The translations under genes were made by a program, and so were the position numbers. Of a stretch of 64,000 nucleotides of DNA, positions 1 through 8,577 are shown piece after piece. The notes under the pieces are model-generated. The model made no database searches and was not told the DNA's origin. It saw only the letters and a program-made list of their open reading frames with translations. Each line of letters begins with the position of its first letter. The stretch's first letter is position 1. Origin of the DNA: Thalassovita litoralis (GTDB taxonomy: Bacteria > Pseudomonadota > Alphaproteobacteria > Rhodobacterales > Rhodobacteraceae); NCBI RefSeq assembly GCF_900182725.1, contig NZ_FXTO01000002.1, positions 186,001-250,000 on the forward strand, given 5' to 3'.

Positions 1-816
1 TGGGCCTTGGTCGAAGCGCATCACAAGGGCGTCAGCCGCCCGCTGCAACTGGCGCTGAGCTTTGACGAAGAAATCGGCTGCACCGGCGCGCCGCCCCTGA
101 TCGAACGGATGCTGGAAACCGTACCAAAGGCCAGCGCGGTGATCGTGGGTGAACCGTCCATGTTGCAGGCCGTGACCGCACACAAAGGTGGGCGGGCGTT
201 CTGGGTACATATGCACGGGTTCGAGGTGCATAGCTCGATCATGCACACCGGCGTGAATGCCATCATGTACGGGGTGAAGCTGATCGACTGGGCCAATCAG
301 GTGAATGCCGAAAACATGGCATGCACGCCTTCGGATGTGGCGGGCCTGTTTGAACCCCCTTGGACAACCGCGCATGTGGGGCAGATCAGCGGCGGCACCG
401 CCCATAATATCACCGCCAAAGATTGCGAATTTGGCGTTGATTTCCGGGTGGTCCCTGATGAAAACCCCGAAGAATGGCGCAATCGCTTTTTGGCAAAAGT
501 GGCCGAGGTCGAAGCCGAAATGCAGGCTGTCGTTCCGCAAACCCGGATCGAGATCGTCGAAAAATTCGGCTTGCCGGGATTGGCCCCCGAACAAAACGGA
601 GAGGCCGAGGCACTGGCGCGGCAACTGACGGGCGACAATGCCAATCACGTTGTCAGCTATGGCACCGAAGCCGGGCATTTCCAGACTGCGGGGTATTCTG
701 CGGTGGTCTGCGGGCCTGGGGACATCGCGCAGGCGCATCAGCCGGATGAATACATTACGGTCGATCAATTCAACAAAGGCCACGCATTCATGCGCCGCCT
801 TCTGGATATTCTGTAA
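1..816 (+). CDS. argE: acetylornithine deacetylase (M20 family), 5' end outside window
   Basis: The frame is open from the first base, so the gene begins upstream and only the C-terminal 271 residues are visible; the family is about 380-390 residues long. ArgE hydrolyses N-acetylornithine to ornithine in arginine synthesis, using a di-metal M20 site in the cytoplasm. Visible marks are DEEIGC (metal-ligand/catalytic Glu block), GEPS, a central dimerisation domain, GTEAG and the late HQPDE block carrying a metal-binding His. Two other M20 genes follow, the first 15 bases downstream, so the gene may serve N-acyl amino acid degradation rather than arginine synthesis. The family is clear; the exact substrate is inferred. 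Confidence 0.8.
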   Translation, partial: WALVEAHHKGVSRPLQLALSFDEEIGCTGAPPLIERMLETVPKASAVIVGEPSMLQAVTAHKGGRAFWVHMHGFEVHSSIMHTGVNAIMYGVKLIDWANQVNAENMACTPSDVAGLFEPPWTTAHVGQISGGTAHNITAKDCEFGVDFRVVPDENPEEWRNRFLAKVAEVEAEMQAVVPQTRIEIVEKFGLPGLAPEQNGEAEALARQLTGDNANHVVSYGTEAGHFQTAGYSAVVCGPGDIAQAHQPDEYITVDQFNKGHAFMRRLLDIL

Positions 817-831
817 GGAAAGGAACGGCTT

Positions 832-1992
832 ATGCCCATCAAAAACAGCTTTGCAGAGATGCACGAAGAAATCACCGCATGGCGGCATGACTTCCACGAA
901 AACCCCGAAATCCTGTTCGAGGTGCATCGCACCGCTGGCATCGTGGCCGAAAAGCTGCGGGAATTCGGCTGTGATGAAGTGGTCGAAGGGATCGGCATCA
1001 CGGGCGTGGTGGGCGTGATCAAGGCGGGCAATTCGGACAAGGTGATCGGGCTGCGCGCGGATATGGACGCGCTGCCCATGACGGAAATCACCGGGTTGGA
1101 TTATGCCAGCAAAATCCCCGGCGCGATGCACGCCTGTGGGCATGATGGTCACACGGCGATGTTGCTGGGCGCCGCGAAATATCTGGCGGAAACCCGTAAC
1201 TTTGACGGCACCGTGGTTTTGTTGTTCCAACCCGCCGAAGAAGGCGGCGGCGGCGGCCTGAAAATGGTCGAAGACGGCGCAATGGATCGCTGGAACGTGC
1301 AAGAGGTCTATGGCCTGCACAACATGCCGGGGCTTCCGGTGGGGGAATTTGCCATTCGCCCCGGCCCGATGATGGCCTCGGCTGATGAATTTGAAATCAT
1401 CGTTACGGGCAAGGGCGGACATGCCGCACAACCCCATGATGCGATTGATACCACGCTGGTTTCCAGCCATATCGTGATTGCGCTGCAATCGGTGGTGTCG
1501 CGGAACGTGGACCCGGTGAAACAGGCGGTGCTAACCGTGGCAACGCTGTTGACCGAAAGCGATACCCAGAATGTCATTCCGCAAACGGCCAAGCTGCGCG
1601 GCACCGTGCGCTGTTTTGAACCCGAAGTGCGCGATCTGATTCAGGAACGACTGACCGCCTTGGCGACATTGACCGCCGAAGCCTATGGCGCGACGGCGAA
1701 GGTGGATTATCACCGCGGCTATCCGCCCACCGTCAACGCCGAAGAACAGACCCAACACGCGATTGATGCCGCGCAGGCGGTGGCAACGCATGTGGAAACC
1801 AACACCCCGCCGATCATGCCTGCCGAGGATTTTTCCTACATGCTGGAGGCGCGACCGGGGGCTTATATCTTCATGGGGAATGGCGACACGCCGATGTGTC
1901 ACCACCCTGCCTATAATTTCGACGATGCGGCAATCCCGCTGGGGTGCAGCTTTTTTGCCGAACTGATCGAACGACGTATGCCGCGCGGATAA
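832..1992 (+). CDS. M20 family amidohydrolase (hippurate hydrolase-like), copy 1
   Basis: This 386-residue zinc peptidase/amidohydrolase belongs to the M20D (HipO/IAA-amino acid hydrolase) group, which cleaves N-acyl amino acids. The metal-site motifs are visible: RADMDALP, HACGHDGHTAML, FQPAEEGGGGG, the GGHAAQPH dimerisation-domain signature and MPAEDFSYM. The ATG is preceded by an AGGAAAGG-type ribosome site, 15 bases after the argE-like stop. It is a close paralogue of the next gene, and the first ~130 residues are nearly the same in both. Expected length for the family. The substrate cannot be read from sequence. Confidence 0.86.
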   Translation: MPIKNSFAEMHEEITAWRHDFHENPEILFEVHRTAGIVAEKLREFGCDEVVEGIGITGVVGVIKAGNSDKVIGLRADMDALPMTEITGLDYASKIPGAMHACGHDGHTAMLLGAAKYLAETRNFDGTVVLLFQPAEEGGGGGLKMVEDGAMDRWNVQEVYGLHNMPGLPVGEFAIRPGPMMASADEFEIIVTGKGGHAAQPHDAIDTTLVSSHIVIALQSVVSRNVDPVKQAVLTVATLLTESDTQNVIPQTAKLRGTVRCFEPEVRDLIQERLTALATLTAEAYGATAKVDYHRGYPPTVNAEEQTQHAIDAAQAVATHVETNTPPIMPAEDFSYMLEARPGAYIFMGNGDTPMCHHPAYNFDDAAIPLGCSFFAELIERRMPRG

Positions 1993-2007
1993 CTGAAGGA
2001 TACTATC

Positions 2008-3171
2008 ATGCCCGTTAAAAACCGATTTGCTGAATTGCAGGACGAAATCACCGCTTGGCGGCGCGATTTCCACGAAAACCCCGAAATCCTGTTTGATACC
2101 GTGCGCACCGCTGGGATCGTGGCCGAAAAGCTGCGGGAATTTGGCTGCGATGAAGTGGTCGAAGGGATCGGCCGTACCGGCGTTGTCGGTGTGATCAAGG
2201 GAGAGCAGACCGGATCGGGCAAGGTGATCGGGTTGCGGGCCGATATGGACGCGCTGCCCATTCTGGAACAGACCGGGTTGGGCTATGCCTCGAAAACGCC
2301 GGGGGCAATGCACGCCTGTGGGCATGATGGGCATACCGCAATGCTGATGGGGGCGGCGAAATATCTGGCCGAAACCCGCAATTTTGACGGCACCGTGGTT
2401 GTGATTTTCCAACCCGCCGAAGAAGGCGGCGGCGGTGGCAAGGAAATGTGCGATGACGGCATGATGGATCGCTGGGGCATTCAGGAAGTGTACGGGATGC
2501 ACAATTGGCCGGGGCTGCCGCTGGGGCACTTCGCCATTCGGCCCGGCGCGTTTTTCGCCGCCACTGATATTTTCGAGATCGAGTTCGAGGGGCGCGGCGG
2601 TCACGCAGCCAAACCGCACGAGGTGATTGATACAACGGTGATGGCCTCGCAGGCGGTGTTGTCGATCCAGACCATTGCCAGCCGCAACGCCGACCCGGTG
2701 GATCAGGTCGTGGTGTCGGTGACGTCGTTTGAAACCTCGTCCAAGGCGTTCAACGTGATCCCGCAGCGCGTAACCCTGCGCGGCACCGTCCGCACGATGA
2801 GCGCAGAAATGCGCGATCTGGCGGAAACCCGCATCAATGAAATTTGCAACGGTGTGGCGGCCACCTTCGGTGGTGTGGCGCGGGTGGATTATACCCGCAA
2901 CTATCCGGTGATGGTGAACACCCCCGACCAGACCGATTTCGCGGCTGATGTGGCTCGGTCGGTCAGCGGCCAATGCGAAGATGCCCCGCTGGTCATGGGC
3001 GGCGAAGATTTCGCCTTCATGCTGGAAGAACGCCCGGGCGCCTATATTCTGGTGGGCAATGGCGATACCGCGATGGTTCACCACCCGGAATATAATTTCA
3101 ACGACGATGCCATTCCCGCTGGCTGTAGCTGGTGGGCCGAGGTGGTTGAACGCCGGATGCCAGCGCAGTAA
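2008..3171 (+). CDS. M20 family amidohydrolase (hippurate hydrolase-like), copy 2
   Basis: This 387-residue M20D amidohydrolase is the tandem paralogue of the gene at 832-1992, starting 15 bases after it with a GAAGGA-type ribosome site. The same motifs are present: RADMDALP, HACGHDGHTAML, FQPAEEGGGGG, GGHAAKPH and GGEDFAFM. The copies differ most in the middle dimerisation domain and near the C-terminus (for example HNWPGLP against HNMPGLP), which fits different acyl or amino-acid preferences. The likely role is intracellular hydrolysis of N-acylated amino acids, co-transcribed with its neighbours. Confidence 0.86.
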   Translation: MPVKNRFAELQDEITAWRRDFHENPEILFDTVRTAGIVAEKLREFGCDEVVEGIGRTGVVGVIKGEQTGSGKVIGLRADMDALPILEQTGLGYASKTPGAMHACGHDGHTAMLMGAAKYLAETRNFDGTVVVIFQPAEEGGGGGKEMCDDGMMDRWGIQEVYGMHNWPGLPLGHFAIRPGAFFAATDIFEIEFEGRGGHAAKPHEVIDTTVMASQAVLSIQTIASRNADPVDQVVVSVTSFETSSKAFNVIPQRVTLRGTVRTMSAEMRDLAETRINEICNGVAATFGGVARVDYTRNYPVMVNTPDQTDFAADVARSVSGQCEDAPLVMGGEDFAFMLEERPGAYILVGNGDTAMVHHPEYNFNDDAIPAGCSWWAEVVERRMPAQ

Positions 3172-3209
3172 ACGGGCGGTTAATTTGCCTGTTTCCTGAA
3201 AGGAGCATC

Positions 3210-3968
3210 ATGCCTGGCATCTTCAAAGCCATGCGTCAGGCGGCTGCCTTGGCCCGCTACCGCGCCGTGGTGAAACGGTTTGACGATGCCACAGCGGCGT
3301 TGCCCTGTGCGTTCTGGTGGGAAAAGGCGCCCTTGCGAATGGAATTGCCAGTGACCGCCCTGCGGATGCAGGGCGGCTTCACCTATGGGGCGGACCACCC
3401 ATTCGTTCGGGCTTTGACGGATGGCAAAGACGCCTTGGCCGCGTTTTATGCAGGGTTCGCGCCTAGCAATCTGTCGGATATGTATGGCTTGGGGGACGAT
3501 GCTGGCGGGGCGTTGCCGCCTTATGTTTTGCCGTGGCGCATGGTGCTGAAGGATCGTCCGCCGGGGGGCGAGAAGGGATTGCCAGCCAGTCATGGGGTGG
3601 CATTTTACGGTCCCTGTTCCGCGCAGAAAATCGCGTTGGAAACACGACGCCTGTCGCGCGTGGCCGAGGCAATTCGCAAATCTGGATTTAACCCGGACAA
3701 GCATGGCGATATCGAAGGGCATTTTATCACGGACGGACAGCGCACCTGTTTTTTCGTGATGGGGGGCAAGCATCGTGCGGCGGTGCTGGCCTATTTGGGG
3801 GAAACTCATATCCCGGTGCGTTTGCGTCCGGGGCGCATGGCGATCATGGACACGCGCGAAGTCACCCATTGGCCGCTGGTGGCTGATGGCACCATGACGG
3901 CCCAGACCGCCCGCGCCATTGCCGAAGTATACCTGACCGGGCGCGGCATGTCGGATGTTGTGGGATAA
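3210..3968 (+). CDS. hypothetical protein with a ParB-like GKHR motif
   Basis: I do not recognise this 252-residue protein. It has no signal peptide or membrane segment. The most telling stretch is near residues 185-207 (MGGKHRAAVLAYLGETHIPV), which resembles the D/G-G-x-H-R-x-x-A-L-x-x-L-G motif of ParB/sulfiredoxin-like domains that turn up in bacterial proteins near polysaccharide genes. The ATG has a good ribosome site (GAAAGGAG) and lies 38 bases after the second M20 gene. It converges with the pyruvyl transferase gene with only 6 bases between them. A link to surface glycans is a guess from that neighbour. Confidence 0.6.
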   Translation: MPGIFKAMRQAAALARYRAVVKRFDDATAALPCAFWWEKAPLRMELPVTALRMQGGFTYGADHPFVRALTDGKDALAAFYAGFAPSNLSDMYGLGDDAGGALPPYVLPWRMVLKDRPPGGEKGLPASHGVAFYGPCSAQKIALETRRLSRVAEAIRKSGFNPDKHGDIEGHFITDGQRTCFFVMGGKHRAAVLAYLGETHIPVRLRPGRMAIMDTREVTHWPLVADGTMTAQTARAIAEVYLTGRGMSDVVG

Positions 3969-3974
3969 CGCTGC

Positions 3975-5000
3975 CTAGCTGTTTTGGCGTTGATGATCCT
4001 GCGCCATTGCCGCCAATTCATTGAAAAGATGTTCGGAATCAGCCTGTGCCTTTTGACGAAATGCGCGGATTTTTTCCAGTTCCACAGCGGTAAATTCGGT
4101 CGTCTGAGGCAGCGAAGATAGCTGATCGGCACCGATGATCCGATGCGTATCCAAGCCCGCATCCCGTAATAATTGTTCGATTTTCGAGGCGTTGGAGGTC
4201 AGGGCCAGAAATGGCGTTTCTGTCAGCATGGACAGACACACCGCATGAAACCGCCCGGTAATATGCAACCGCGCTGCGGCGATTTCAGACAAATAACCCT
4301 GTTCGGTCAGCGGCATCAGAAACCGTGGCGCACGAAGCACCCAGACAGCATTGTACAGCCTGAACAGCGCACCCCGCAGGATGCCCCCCAAAAGAGGTAA
4401 TCGCCAGATTTTGCCGCGCAGGGTTTTGGTTGGGATAAAGCGGCAATCCGGTATCCGACTGGCGGCTTGCGCCAGAACACGGCGTTTTTCCAGTCGCACG
4501 CTATCACCGACGATGGTGCCGTGGCGGGGGGCATTCGGCACTTCGGAGGGGTCGGAGAGCGACAGATCAGGCAGCCAGCGCACAGGACCGCCGCTATCTT
4601 GGGCCATGCGGGCGGCACTGGCGCTGTCGCGGGCCACCAACAAGGTGAAGTGCCGAAGATACGCGCCCCAGTCTGCAGGGTTTTCCTCGTATAGGGCGTT
4701 GATCAGCGCCACCGGGGTTTGCCCCCGCGCGGGATGGGTGGCGACGCGCAACAATGCCTCACCGGCGGGTTTGCCGTGGTGGATTGTGCCTTCGCCATTG
4801 ATGACAATCAGATCGGCACGCCGCATTGCGTCCAGAAAATCCGCGTCATTTTTCCAATCATGGCGGGCCGGGCTGCGGGCGATGATGTCAATTCCCCTGT
4901 CCTCCAGCGCTTGAACCAGCAACCGCATCACCCGCGCGCATCCGTGATGGTAGCGGGTCGAGGTATCGTTCATCACAACGGCGGTGGGGGTGGCGGGCAT
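3975..5000 (-). CDS. polysaccharide pyruvyl transferase family protein
   Basis: This 341-residue protein resembles the polysaccharide pyruvyl transferase family (Pfam PF04230), which transfers pyruvate from PEP as a ketal to sugars of exopolysaccharides. Supporting features are the N-terminal NDTSTRYHHGC glycine/histidine stretch, the early VINGEGTIHHG loop, the RDSASA segment and the late ITGRFHAVCLSMLTETPF region, which matches the family's conserved G-R-x-H box. The start at 5000 has no clear ribosome site; ATG ten codons in (4973) is possible. waaA lies upstream on the same strand, so lipopolysaccharide or exopolysaccharide decoration is a reasonable role. Confidence 0.72.
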   Translation of the reverse strand: MPATPTAVVMNDTSTRYHHGCARVMRLLVQALEDRGIDIIARSPARHDWKNDADFLDAMRRADLIVINGEGTIHHGKPAGEALLRVATHPARGQTPVALINALYEENPADWGAYLRHFTLLVARDSASAARMAQDSGGPVRWLPDLSLSDPSEVPNAPRHGTIVGDSVRLEKRRVLAQAASRIPDCRFIPTKTLRGKIWRLPLLGGILRGALFRLYNAVWVLRAPRFLMPLTEQGYLSEIAAARLHITGRFHAVCLSMLTETPFLALTSNASKIEQLLRDAGLDTHRIIGADQLSSLPQTTEFTAVELEKIRAFRQKAQADSEHLFNELAAMAQDHQRQNS

Positions 5001-5060
5001 GGGGGCTGGTCCGGTCTGTTGCGTGCGACCCTAGGCGGGTGGCGTCAGCTGGGCAAGAGG

Positions 5061-6332
5061 TCAGGGCAGGATTGGGCGCAGATGGTTCAGCACGGCGGGG
5101 CGTATCCCGGCCATTTCCGCCATCAGGTGTTGGCCGGTGTCCTGCATTTGGGTCAGGGCGGGGCTGTTCGTCAGTGCGATAACGGCTTGGGCCAGTTCGC
5201 CTGCTGTGTTCACCTGTTGCGCTGCGCCATTCTTATCCAGTTTGGCGTAATCGTGTTGAAAGTTGCGCACATGCGGGCCGTGCAGGATTGCGGTTCCCAG
5301 TTGTGCCGGTTCAAACGGGTTATGCCCCCCCTGCATGGTAAAGGAAGCCCCCATGAAGGTGATCGGAGCCAGCGTGAACAACAGACCCAGTTCGCCCAGC
5401 GTATCGGCCAGATAGACTTGGGTTTGGTCTGTGATGGGCTGGCTTTGGGACCGGATCGCATGGGCAATGGTGCGGGCGGTCAGCATGTGGTCCAGTTCTG
5501 CCCCCCGTTCAGGATGACGTGGCGCAAGGATCAGCAGCAGGTCGGGCAGGTGGGCCAGCGCCTGTTTGTGGGCATCCAGAACCTGCTCTTCTTCGCCGGG
5601 GTGGGTGGAGGCCGCCAACCAGATTGGGCGGGCTTTGATCTGTTGCTTTAGAATTTGCAGGGCTTCGGGGTCGTGTTCAAGTGGGGCAGTGGCGGCTTTC
5701 AGATCGCCGGTGGTGGAAATTCGGTCAGCAGGCAAGCCAAGCGCCAAAAGCTGATCGCGGGTCTGATCATCCTGTGCCGTCAGGCGGGTAAAGCAGGACA
5801 TCAGATAGCCCATTGTTTTTGGCGCTTTTTCCCGGCTAGAGGACGGGCGCGCATTGATCAGCGCCAAGGGGATGCCGCGCGTGTGTGTTTCCAAAACCAG
5901 CCGGGGCCAGATATCGCTTTCGATAAAACAGGCCAGATCGGGGTGCCAGTGATCCAGAAACCCCTGAACGGCGGCGGGTGTGTCGATGGGCATGAATTGA
6001 TGGATAGCCCCGGCGGGCAGGCGTTTTTCCGCCAGCGCGGCAGAGGTTTGGGTCATCGTGGTGAACAGGAGCGTCGCCCTGGTTTCCGAATGCAGATCGC
6101 GGGCCAGATCCAGTGCGGACAGCAGTTCACCAACCGATGCGGCATGCAGCCAGATCAATTTGCCGTTGGGGCGGGGCCGGGTGGCACGACCCAACCGTTC
6201 CGCCATCCGTTCCGGGGGACAACCCAACCGGGTGTGCGCCTTGCGGGCGCGGCGGGTCAGTACGCCGGGCAGCAGGCGCGTCAGGCCAAGATACAGTTGC
6301 AGGATCATCGGCCTGCGCCAGAAGGCGGGCAT
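5061..6332 (-). CDS. waaA: 3-deoxy-D-manno-octulosonic acid (Kdo) transferase
   Basis: WaaA (KdtA) adds Kdo from CMP-Kdo to lipid IV-A at the inner membrane, an essential step in making the lipopolysaccharide core. The 423-residue length is typical. Visible features are an N-terminal hydrophobic anchor (MILQLYLGLTRLLPG), IWLHAASVGE with the catalytic Glu, the FIESDIWPRL block, AASTHPGEEE and the C-terminal FTMQGGHNPFEPA donor-binding loop. It begins 2 bases after the moaA stop on the same strand. ATG at 6308 (eight codons in) is an alternative start and fits the hydrophobic N-terminus as well. Confidence 0.92.
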   Translation of the reverse strand: MPAFWRRPMILQLYLGLTRLLPGVLTRRARKAHTRLGCPPERMAERLGRATRPRPNGKLIWLHAASVGELLSALDLARDLHSETRATLLFTTMTQTSAALAEKRLPAGAIHQFMPIDTPAAVQGFLDHWHPDLACFIESDIWPRLVLETHTRGIPLALINARPSSSREKAPKTMGYLMSCFTRLTAQDDQTRDQLLALGLPADRISTTGDLKAATAPLEHDPEALQILKQQIKARPIWLAASTHPGEEEQVLDAHKQALAHLPDLLLILAPRHPERGAELDHMLTARTIAHAIRSQSQPITDQTQVYLADTLGELGLLFTLAPITFMGASFTMQGGHNPFEPAQLGTAILHGPHVRNFQHDYAKLDKNGAAQQVNTAGELAQAVIALTNSPALTQMQDTGQHLMAEMAGIRPAVLNHLRPILP

Positions 6333-6334
6333 GA

Positions 6335-7342
6335 TCAGCCGCCGGTGTGGCTCATGTGGCGGGACATTTTGCCTGCCACTTCCTGCCGCGAATAATCGAA
6401 ATCATGCCCCTTGGGTTTCAGGCCGATTGCCGCACGAATGGCGGCTTCCAGCGGGGCATTGTCATCGGGGCTGTTGCGCAGGGCGGGGCGCAGGTCTGCC
6501 ATATCTTCCTGTCCCAGACACATGAACAATTCGCCGGTACAGGTCAGGCGCACACGGTTACAGCTTTCGCAGAAATTGTGGGTCAGCGGTGTGATAAAGC
6601 CGACTTTCTGCCCGGTTTCTTCCAACCGGACATACCGCGCGGGGCCACCGCTGCGTTCGGCCAGATCGGTCAGGGTGTATTGCTGCGCCAGCGTTGCCCG
6701 CAGATCCTTGAGCGGCCAATATTGATCCAACCGGTTTTCATTGCCGATATCGCCCATCGGCATGACCTCGATAAAGGTCAGGTCCATGTCGCGGGATTTA
6801 CACCATTCCACCATTCGGAACAGTTCATCCTCGTTAAACCCTTTCAGGGCGACGGCGTTGATTTTCACGCGCATTCCGGCCCGTTGCGCCGCGTCGATCC
6901 CGTTCAGAACCTGCGGCAGGCGGCCCCAGCGGGTGATGTCGGCGAATTTTTGTTCGTCCAGCGTATCCAGCGATACGTTCACCCGGCGCACCCCGGCGGC
7001 ATACAGATCATCGGCAAACCGCGCCAATTGCGATCCGTTGGTGGTCAGCGTCAGTTCCTTCAGCGCGCCCGTGTCCAGATGGCGAGACATGTCCTGAAAA
7101 AACGTCATGATCCCGCGCCGGACCAGCGGTTCCCCCCCGGTAATGCGCAGCTTTTCCACGCCCATGCCGATGAAGCTGGTGCAAACGCGATCCAGTTCTT
7201 CCAGCGTGAGCAGCTCTTTTTTCGGTAAAAAGGTCATGTTTTCCGACATGCAATAAACACAGCGGAAATCGCACCTGTCGGTGACGGAAACACGCAGATA
7301 GGTGATTGCGCGCAGGAAGGGGTCAATCAGGGGTGCTGTCAT
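6335..7342 (-). CDS. moaA: GTP 3',8-cyclase MoaA (molybdenum cofactor synthesis)
   Basis: This radical-SAM enzyme starts molybdenum cofactor synthesis by converting GTP to 3',8-cyclo-dihydro-GTP, working with MoaC. The 335-residue protein has the N-terminal SAM cluster motif CDFRCVYC, the ITGGEPL strand, and the second cluster site in [18 protein letters not shown]. It ends in the diagnostic Gly-Gly tail (HMSHTGG). No other moa gene is nearby. It sits at the head of the moaA-waaA minus-strand pair and is divergent from the small lipoprotein gene at 7425. Confidence 0.95.
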   Translation of the reverse strand: MTAPLIDPFLRAITYLRVSVTDRCDFRCVYCMSENMTFLPKKELLTLEELDRVCTSFIGMGVEKLRITGGEPLVRRGIMTFFQDMSRHLDTGALKELTLTTNGSQLARFADDLYAAGVRRVNVSLDTLDEQKFADITRWGRLPQVLNGIDAAQRAGMRVKINAVALKGFNEDELFRMVEWCKSRDMDLTFIEVMPMGDIGNENRLDQYWPLKDLRATLAQQYTLTDLAERSGGPARYVRLEETGQKVGFITPLTHNFCESCNRVRLTCTGELFMCLGQEDMADLRPALRNSPDDNAPLEAAIRAAIGLKPKGHDFDYSRQEVAGKMSRHMSHTGG

Positions 7343-7424
7343 GCAGGGAAACTATGCGCGGAACCCCGCCACGGCAAGGGCGGATGTCGTTGATTGTGAT
7401 GTGCTTTGGTCCTAACCTGTCCGT

Positions 7425-7877
7425 ATGAAAACAATTCTGACCGCCGTTATGACCCTGACATTCGTGGCCGGGTGTACCCCGATGGAAAAAATCGGATTGG
7501 ACTGGCCCGCAAAACGGCCGGATACGCCGGTTCCTGTCGTGCGGGAAAATCCCATTATGCCACTACCAGAGGTGGGGGATAGCCCGCCAGTGCATGACGA
7601 GGACGCCGGGCAAGTCCCAACGGGCAAGGGGCTGTTGGGGGTGACGGTGGCATCCTTGGGTGATCCGTCGCGGGGCGGGATATGGATCGAAACACCGCTG
7701 GTCAGCACCCCCGCCAAAGGGCGCGTGACCTATGTGAAATCGGGCCGCACCGTGAAGGTGGACTTGATCCCGATCAGTGGCCCAGTGACCGCAGGAAGCC
7801 GCTTATCGCTGGCTGCGATGCGGTTTCTGGACGCGCCCCTGACTGGTCTGCCCGAAGTTCAGGTTTACCGCGACTAA
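7425..7877 (+). CDS. small putative lipoprotein
   Basis: This 150-residue protein has a lipoprotein signal: MKT, a short hydrophobic stretch, then the lipobox FVAGC with the acylated Cys at residue 17. The middle is Pro-rich (about residues 22-55). The C-terminal half forms a plausible small beta domain (GLLGVTVASLGDPSRGGIW, then GRVTYVKSGRTVKVDLI) with a permeability-like ending. I do not recognise a characterised family. It is divergent from moaA, leaving 82 bases for promoters, and its stop is 16 bases from that of the convergent repair gene. Confidence 0.62.
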   Translation: MKTILTAVMTLTFVAGCTPMEKIGLDWPAKRPDTPVPVVRENPIMPLPEVGDSPPVHDEDAGQVPTGKGLLGVTVASLGDPSRGGIWIETPLVSTPAKGRVTYVKSGRTVKVDLIPISGPVTAGSRLSLAAMRFLDAPLTGLPEVQVYRD

Positions 7878-7893
7878 ACTGGAACGGGGTAGG

Positions 7894-8577
7894 TCAGGGT
7901 TTGGGCAGGTATTTCCCGGCTTCCTTGCGGGCAAAGGGTTTCATCTGGTCACCGTAGCGATCCAGAAACGCGGCACTGCGCGGGGCATCGTGTTTGGATA
8001 AGTCCCGCAGCCACCAGGCAATCGCCTTTTGCATGAACCAATCGCGGTCATCCACATAACGGGCGCACCAGCGCAGCACGCGGTCGCGGATTTCAATATC
8101 CGTGGGCTTGGGGTTGTTCTGCTTGGTCCACGGCAGGGTGATTACCAGCGCGGCGCGGCGGGTCCACATATGGGTGGAATGGGTCCAGTCCTCGACCTCG
8201 GACACGCGGGTGGGGTTGGCCAGCAGACGTTTTTGCCCCGCCATACAGACGTGATCGGCAATCGCCCAACTGTCGAATTGTGGCACCCATGACTGGATCA
8301 AAATCCATGTCTGTTCGTCATCCTTGATCCGGGCCTGCGTCAGCAATTTGGCGGCGGCGATGCGGGCCTCGAATATATCCGTGTCCCACAACGCACGCGC
8401 CAGATCGACGCGTTCAGGCACCGGCAGGGTATTGCGCCAGCCGGTTGTCAGGTCATTCAGCGCCGGGTTGGGAATGCCCAGCACATCCCTCGTTTGTTTG
8501 TGATAGGTCCGCATTGCCTCGGCCCGACCGGGTTCGATATGGGCCTTCAATTCTGTCAGCGCATCGTCCAGCGTCAT
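7894..8577 (-). CDS. DNA alkylation repair enzyme-like protein (AlkD fold)
   Basis: This 227-residue protein resembles the AlkD/AlkC HEAT-like repeat group that removes alkylated bases. Features seen: an all-helical composition, ALWDTDIFEARIAAAKLL, TWILIQSWVPQFDSWAIADH, WTHSTHMWTRRAALVITLPW and WFMQKAIAWWLRDLSKHDA. The Trp and Asp/Arg-rich segments match what is known of this fold. The ATG at 8577 overlaps the glmS stop by ATGA; a frame reading further upstream would run antiphase through glmS and is not used. Translational coupling to glmS is implied. Substrate is unproven. Confidence 0.76.
   Translation of the reverse strand: MTLDDALTELKAHIEPGRAEAMRTYHKQTRDVLGIPNPALNDLTTGWRNTLPVPERVDLARALWDTDIFEARIAAAKLLTQARIKDDEQTWILIQSWVPQFDSWAIADHVCMAGQKRLLANPTRVSEVEDWTHSTHMWTRRAALVITLPWTKQNNPKPTDIEIRDRVLRWCARYVDDRDWFMQKAIAWWLRDLSKHDAPRSAAFLDRYGDQMKPFARKEAGKYLPKP

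Noticed and set aside
1531-3084. Long open frame (517 codons) on the minus strand
   Set aside because: It is antisense to the two M20 genes; its His/Gly/Arg-rich translation is typical of a reversed GC-rich gene, and the plus strand has clear enzyme motifs.
3969-3974. Possible missing gene between the convergent pair
   Set aside because: Only 6 bases separate the stops; no terminator or gene fits.
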